A program made the position numbers and the translations under genes. The notes beneath the pieces were generated by a model, which saw only the letters and a list, made by a program, of their open reading frames with translations, ran no database searches and was not told where the DNA came from. A stretch of DNA of 64,000 nucleotides, from assembly GCA_035566435.1 (NCBI GenBank), contig DATMRF010000064.1:7980-71979 (forward strand), in the 5' to 3' direction. Shown here one piece after another: positions 59,830 through 64,000 of this stretch (its first letter is position 1; every line of letters begins with the position of its first letter). Source of the stretch: DATMRF01 sp035566435. GTDB taxonomy: Bacteria; Verrucomicrobiota; Verrucomicrobiia; Limisphaerales; UBA8199.

Positions 59830-60948
59830 TTATCGGGCAGCCAATCCAGCGGCGCTTGTTGGGATACCACCCTTGAAACCAAGCGATTGGAGTGACCCGC
59901 TGACGGTGACATGAAACGCCCCGAGAGTCCCGTTTCCGTTGGCCAGGGCGAACAGGAATCTGCCATCACGGCTCTCGGCCATGTCCGCCGGGTGGCTGCC
60001 AGCGCCGGTTACTGCAGTCACGCCGCTCGGATCCAGCAACTGCAGGGCTCCATCGGGTGCAACGCTGAAACCGGACATGGTGCCGCTTGCCGCGTTCGCG
60101 GTGTAAATAAACCGCCCGTCATGAGATAAAGTCAGCCAACAGGCGGCGCTTTGTTCCGTCGGAACCGCCCCACTGATGACCTCGAGATCACCCGTGTCGG
60201 AAACTGTGTAGGAAGAAGCGGAACTGCCATTAGCAACCCCGGCATTGGCCTCGGAGACGAAGATGCGATCGCTTCGCCCAACGGCAAACCCGAATGGCGT
60301 CGGTCCTCGCGATTGAAACGTCTTGTGAGTCGTGGCCAATCCGTCGTCGTCGAGGGCAAAGGTATCGATGAGACCAGTAAGTCTTTCGGTCACGATAAGG
60401 ACGGTGCCGTGCTCCGTAAAAGATACCTGCGCAGGGCCGGTATTGTCCCCGCTCAAGGAGCGGGTTGACTCGGGCAGAGCAACCAGCCTGCCGCCGGCGA
60501 ACAGGAAGCCCGTCATGTTGTCTTTATCACCAACCAATCCTCCGGCGTTCAGCACATACAACAAGTTGCGATGCAGCGTAAGGCTCAACGGAACGCGTCC
60601 GCCGGAACTGACTTTATCGACGAGTTGAAGACTTCCTGGCCCGGTCGCAAAGACCGAAATCTCGTCGCTGCCTGCGTTGCACACGAAGAGCCAACGACCG
60701 TCATGGCTCAAGAGGACTGAACCCTGGTCCGACAACCCCGCTCCGGTGCCGGCCCCGCCGGTGGCAACATTGCCGGCGCTGGTTATTTGCCCGTTCTCTG
60801 CCCTTCGGAAAACGAGAACGTGGTTACCAGCGGCTGCGTTGTCCATGGTATAAACAGCCCCCTCCTCGCCGGCTTGAGCATTTGTTGCGAGGAAGGCCAG
60901 GCTGAGTCCTAGCCCGCTGAACAGTTTTGTGAATAATGAGCGTTTCAT
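59830..60948 (-). CDS. Exported beta-propeller protein, lactonase/6-phosphogluconolactonase-like
   Basis: A 372-residue protein with a signal peptide ending ATNAQAGEE. The body consists of repeated propeller strands (LLSHDGRWLFVCNAGSDEIS, LTLHRNLLYVLNAGG, LTLSHDGRFIYTANAASGTM), as in the Lactonase_7-bladed family. Enzymatic activity is uncertain; many exported members are of unknown function. Downstream of the sigma/anti-sigma pair at 61-62 kb and on the same strand, so possibly under that sigma factor. Confidence 0.8.
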   Translation of the reverse strand: MKRSLFTKLFSGLGLSLAFLATNAQAGEEGAVYTMDNAAAGNHVLVFRRAENGQITSAGNVATGGAGTGAGLSDQGSVLLSHDGRWLFVCNAGSDEISVFATGPGSLQLVDKVSSGGRVPLSLTLHRNLLYVLNAGGLVGDKDNMTGFLFAGGRLVALPESTRSLSGDNTGPAQVSFTEHGTVLIVTERLTGLIDTFALDDDGLATTHKTFQSRGPTPFGFAVGRSDRIFVSEANAGVANGSSASSYTVSDTGDLEVISGAVPTEQSAACWLTLSHDGRFIYTANAASGTMSGFSVAPDGALQLLDPSGVTAVTGAGSHPADMAESRDGRFLFALANGNGTLGAFHVTVSGSLQSLGFKGGIPTSAAGLAAR

Positions 60949-61125
60949 AATTGATTGAACTACCTTTTAGTCTTTCTTTGTGTTTCTACCGAAGGATTGC
61001 CTCGCGCCCAAGCGCCAGGTTCATCCGGTTACGTATTCGGTGTGAGCGACCGGCTCTGCTAAGAATCGGGGCCAGGCGGCCACACGCTGCGAAGTCGGGC
61101 GAGAGAGGAAATCCTTACAACGGAA

Positions 61126-61398
61126 TTATTCAGCAGAGGGAGGGCGCTTTTTAAGGCCCTCCTGCAGGTGTGCGAGCATTTTCTCCTTTTCTTGCCTGGA
61201 AAGCTTCGGCCAGGGCGCATCAAGGGCTTCCGCCGCAAGTTCCCTGGTGGCCAGGCGCAGGAATTGCAGTTGAGCTGCATAGCGCCGGCACCAAACGCAA
61301 TAGAGTAAATGAACCCTTACCGCCAGGCGTCGATGCCATGGAAGTTTGGCATCCATCGACTGCGATATCAGGTGCGTCGTTTCGCGGCAATTCAACAT
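61126..61398 (-). CDS. Small zinc-finger anti-sigma-like protein
   Basis: A 90-residue protein starting MLNCRETTHLISQSMDAKLP, followed by HLLYCVWCRRY. The Cys and the His-x3-Cys-x2-Cys spacing are those of the zf-HC2 anti-sigma family. There is no membrane helix, so it is a cytoplasmic type. It follows the ECF sigma gene by 52 bases on the same strand and most likely inhibits it. Confidence 0.8.
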   Translation of the reverse strand: MLNCRETTHLISQSMDAKLPWHRRLAVRVHLLYCVWCRRYAAQLQFLRLATRELAAEALDAPWPKLSRQEKEKMLAHLQEGLKKRPPSAE

Positions 61399-61450
61399 AA
61401 TCGTCGGTTTCCGTTGCTGACCTGAATGACACTAACAGAGGCGCGGTGGT

Positions 61451-62107
61451 TCATTTGTCTTTGCGTTTGTTTCCGAACCAGCGCACTTCCAGACAACGCC
61501 GCAGGCCCATCCTCGCGCGATGCAGCATTACCCACAGGTTGTTCGGAGACAGGCCCAAATCCTTACAGATTTCCTCGGAGGGAACGCCATCAATTTCCCG
61601 CAGCAGGAATACTTGAGCGACTCTATCCGGCAATCGTGACAGACAGCCTTTGAACACCTCTTGGAATTCCTTGCTGACGAGGGTTCCGTCGGGTGTTTCC
61701 CAGGGCTTCGGCGCGAGCTTCATCACCCAGCCATCCTTGCCCAGTCCGCTGGTGCCAAAAGCACCCTGTTCTTCGGGCAAGGGAGATTCCGCATCGCTGA
61801 TTGCGACTTCCCGGCGTTGGAGCCGGTAATAGTCGGCCAGTTTGTTGCGCAGGATGCCAAACAGCCAGGAGCGTTCGGAGGAGCGTCCGGCAAAGCGCTC
61901 AGTGGCCTTGATCGCCGCCAGGAACGTCTCTTGAACCAGATCCTGCGCTATGGCGCGGTCTCGCACGCGCGCCGCCGCAAACCCCAACAAAACATCCCCA
62001 TATTCTTCGACCCAGCGCTCAGGGTTAAGCCTGGGCGTTTGGCCAGCAGGCGTGCCCTCGGATGATGGTTCCGCTGAGGCTGGGCTTGACACTTGGTTCG
62101 CGTCCAT
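61451..62107 (-). CDS. ECF-type sigma-70 factor (first pair)
   Basis: A 218-residue sigma factor. Region 2 (YGDVLLGFAAARVRDRAIAQ and DLVQETFLAAIKATERF, then RSWLFGILRNKLADYYR) and region 4 (RLPDRVAQVFLLREIDGVP, SEEICKDLGLSPNNLWVMLHRAR) are both clear. The linker between them is longer than in most ECF factors. A short acidic N-terminal tail (residues 1-30) precedes region 2. An AGGA lies about eight bases before the ATG. It pairs with the small anti-sigma-like gene downstream. Confidence 0.92.
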   Translation of the reverse strand: MDANQVSSPASAEPSSEGTPAGQTPRLNPERWVEEYGDVLLGFAAARVRDRAIAQDLVQETFLAAIKATERFAGRSSERSWLFGILRNKLADYYRLQRREVAISDAESPLPEEQGAFGTSGLGKDGWVMKLAPKPWETPDGTLVSKEFQEVFKGCLSRLPDRVAQVFLLREIDGVPSEEICKDLGLSPNNLWVMLHRARMGLRRCLEVRWFGNKRKDK

Positions 62108-62361
62108 TAAGCGTCCTCAGTCGGGAGGCTTCCCGCGTGCTCGACCGTCAGGTTAAGCGCGGAAGCACCAATGGGTTCCTGCGGCCAAAAATGGAGGTTG
62201 AGATGAGTCGCGTCGGATGAGCTTTTTCGGTTGTCATGTGCTTTCTGGCTTTTCGCGCTTGCCTAACCATAGCACACCGACGCGCTGCGACAATCGCACG
62301 GCATCGAAGCTCCCGGACCATCCCGCGGCGATCTTCAAGGCTCGCGGACTCTTTGCGCCAC

Positions 62362-63150
62362 TTAGGGCGGTGACGGAGGCGACGAACCGCTTCGCAGCAG
62401 TCGCGCAAAATCCCGCAAATCACCCTGGTTCATATCCGACACGGCCTGATACTCCATGTCGCCTTGGCTCCAATGGATTACGTTATAGCCTTGGTGTGTC
62501 CGGAAGTCCTCGGCGGTGCTCGCGATACGACTCGAAGGCCAGGTGAACAGGTTGATGAGATGCTTGCGATGCTGATAAACCAACGCAGCCACCGCATGAT
62601 TTTCCAAATAGTCCAGGCGACCACCGACCAAAGGAAATCCCCCAGCCTCCAGGTCGATGGTCAGTGGCGAAAAGGGCAGCTTGCCATTGAACCACGGCTT
62701 GACCGTGTGCTGGTCAGAAGAAGCAACATCAGTCAGGTGGTTGGCCATTAACGAACGCACGTGGGCAGAAACAATTTCCTGCGACAGTCGGTCCTCCTTC
62801 GAGGTGCGCAGTGCAAAAGGTATGGCAATCAGAAGGACTAGGGTCGCCGCCGCCAACGGCGCTGTGACTCGCGGCCAGCCCCAGGTAGAGGCCCAGCGCC
62901 ATGACCAGCGCGGTGATTCCTCCTTGCTCGCCTGGCTCACCGCTGAACGCAGGCGCTTCTCCAACCCTTTCGGAGCCTCAAAATAGAGCGACCGGCCGGC
63001 CATCACCGTCCGCAACGACTGTTGCCCTTGGACGGATCGCGCGCAGGCCGCACACTGCTGCAGGTGTTGCTCGACCGCCAGGTTGTGGACCACGTCCAAC
63101 TCACCATCCAGATATCCATGGACAACCTGTTGTGTTTCTTTGCAGTTCAT
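62362..63150 (-). CDS. Membrane-bound anti-sigma factor (zf-HC2)
   Basis: A 262-residue protein. The zinc-binding anti-sigma domain is at the N-terminus (MNCKETQQVVHGYLDGELD and HLQQCAACARS). One membrane helix (PLAAATLVLLIAIPFAL, about residues 97-113) follows, then a periplasmic domain (YLENHAVAALVYQHRKHLIN). It overlaps the sigma gene upstream by four bases, so the two are coupled and it is the sigma factor's probable cognate inhibitor, responding to an envelope signal. Confidence 0.88.
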   Translation of the reverse strand: MNCKETQQVVHGYLDGELDVVHNLAVEQHLQQCAACARSVQGQQSLRTVMAGRSLYFEAPKGLEKRLRSAVSQASKEESPRWSWRWASTWGWPRVTAPLAAATLVLLIAIPFALRTSKEDRLSQEIVSAHVRSLMANHLTDVASSDQHTVKPWFNGKLPFSPLTIDLEAGGFPLVGGRLDYLENHAVAALVYQHRKHLINLFTWPSSRIASTAEDFRTHQGYNVIHWSQGDMEYQAVSDMNQGDLRDFARLLRSGSSPPSPP

Positions 63151-63671
63151 TTGAGCTCCAGGCGTTGAACCACCAGCGTTCGCAGGTGCTCGCGGGCGCG
63201 GGCTAATCGCGACATCACCGTGCCCAGAGGCACCTCCGCGATGTCCGCGATTTCTTTGTACGAAAACCCCTCGAGCTCGCGCAAGACCAGGATCTCGCGA
63301 AACTCGAACGGGAGATCCTCGATGGCTTTTCGCATCAGCTCATGGTCTCCTTTCTCCAGGAGCAATGTATCCGGCGTTCCTGTTTCGTCACCCGCGCTAT
63401 GGAGTTCTTCATCAAAAGGGGTCCCGGTTTCCTCCCGGCGGTTGCGCTTTAGCCAATCGTAAAAGGCGTTGCGAACGATGCGCAGCAGCCAGGAACGGCT
63501 GTCGCCGCCCCGGAATCCGCCCAGAAACTTGAAGGCTCGCAGGTAGGCTTCCTGGACGACGTCCTGCGCGTCCGCGTCGTTGCCCGCGAGCCAGCGGGCC
63601 AAATTATACGCCGCATTCATGTGTGGCATGATGCTTTGCTCGAACCGTGCGAGTTTGTCCTGTGCGTCCAA
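63147..63671 (-). CDS. ECF-type sigma-70 factor (second pair)
   Basis: A 174-residue sigma factor. Region 2 (NLARWLAGNDADAQ, DVVQEAYLRAFKFLGGFRG, RSWLLRIVRNAFYDWLKRN) and region 4 (DLPFEFREILVLRELEGFS, YKEIADIAEVPLGTVMSRL) are complete. The frame is open upstream to an ATG at 63839 (230 residues), but those 56 residues are not family-like. A TTG at 63671 has GGAG at good spacing and starts directly before region 2, and a promoter-like motif lies within the upstream extension. TTG is therefore preferred; the longer form cannot be excluded. It is coupled to the membrane anti-sigma gene. Confidence 0.85.
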   Translation of the reverse strand: MDAQDKLARFEQSIMPHMNAAYNLARWLAGNDADAQDVVQEAYLRAFKFLGGFRGGDSRSWLLRIVRNAFYDWLKRNRREETGTPFDEELHSAGDETGTPDTLLLEKGDHELMRKAIEDLPFEFREILVLRELEGFSYKEIADIAEVPLGTVMSRLARAREHLRTLVVQRLELK

Positions 63672-63722
63672 CGTTGTGCTCCGCGATTCCGGGCCATTCG
63701 CTATCCAGACTGGTTCTGTGGG

Positions 63723-63881
63723 GATTTTATTCCCGAGACAGACTGTAGCCCATCTGCGGGAATTCTCACGCGCCAATTCGGTCCGCGGCCTTGGAAACAG
63801 CGCGGAGGACCCAGCCATCTGATGGACAGAATTGTTCACCGTTTCAGGTGCTGGACTGTGCCTCCCGCGATTTTATTCCCG
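63723..63881 (-). promoter_or_regulatory. Duplicated promoter-like motif upstream of the second ECF gene
   Basis: On the minus strand CGGGAATAAAATC occurs at 63735-63723 and again at 63881-63869. Spacing to the TTG at 63671 puts the nearer copy about 50 bases upstream, right for a -35-type element. It may be the sigma factor's own promoter; the further copy is unexplained. Confidence 0.5.
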
Positions 63882-64000
63882 GCAAGAGAGATTTTTTCTC
63901 GGGAATAGAAACCGGGCACTCACGGTCTGGATGGACGAACGCACAGCCGCGAGCGTGGTTGCGCTCAACATAAACCAACAAATTCAACTCGAAATCCAAT
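63882..64000. other. Window end, no gene seen
   Basis: A plus-strand GGGAATAGAA (63901-63910) lies close to, and opposite in sense to, the motif at 63869-63881. Nothing else is recognised. Confidence 0.5.

Overview
The window looks like a chromosomal segment of a Verrucomicrobiota bacterium, most likely of the Pedosphaera/Limisphaerales type. The basis is a high-GC genome, a Verru_Chthon-type pseudopilin cassette, very large TN-rich secreted proteins, a PEP-CTERM protein, Tat-exported sugar isomerase and oxidoreductase, paired ECF sigma/anti-sigma genes, and many families of short palindromic and satellite-like repeats. No phage, complete insertion sequence, CRISPR array or replication origin was seen.

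Layout. (1) 1-4520, minus strand: a TetR-controlled exporter operon (tetR, HlyD-type adaptor, ABC ATPase, ABC-2 permease, NodT/TolC-type outer-membrane lipoprotein cut by the window edge), similar in gene content to the E. coli cecR-ybhGFSR region. A 28-bp perfect palindrome before tetR is its probable operator. (2) 4.5-9.3 kb: a repeat-rich spacer, a single-domain response regulator, a Tat-exported sugar isomerase-like protein, and a 549-residue protein of unknown function. (3) 9.5-26.4 kb: a type IV pilus/type II secretion cluster with two GspE/PilB-type ATPases, PilT, PilC, a BrnT/BrnA-like toxin-antitoxin pair, two GspG-like pseudopilins and a four-gene, translationally coupled Verru_Chthon cassette (D-B-C-A). 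(4) 26.9-42.9 kb: two tandem giant subtilisin-family proteases (3138 and 1936 aa) and a PEP-CTERM protein. (5) 43-53.4 kb: UvrA, a YchF-like protein without a GTPase core, a large TPR protein, an IscA/ErpA-type Fe-S protein, tRNA-Glu(CUC), an orphan RelE-like protein and a YfhO-like membrane protein. (6) 53.4-64 kb: small housekeeping-type genes (zinc ribbon, GNAT, CutA), a Tat-exported FAD oxidoreductase, a PQQ-type propeller protein with EF hands, a lactonase-like propeller, and two ECF sigma/anti-sigma pairs.

How the genes work together (inference): the ATPases, PilC and pseudopilins form much of the inner-membrane engine of a pilus-like or type II secretion machine, and the giant proteases and PEP-CTERM protein directly downstream are candidate exported products. 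Secretin, PilMNO and prepilin peptidase are not in the window.

The most unusual feature is that repeat elements are built into coding sequence at protein N-termini. Several pseudopilin genes carry, between the start codon and the prepilin cleavage motif, a tandem heptamer satellite or palindromic repeat translated in frame, giving leaders of up to about 150 residues. The NodT gene carries an 81-bp palindromic element (exactly 27 codons) inside its signal region. These leaders should be removed on export, which may explain why insertions are tolerated there.
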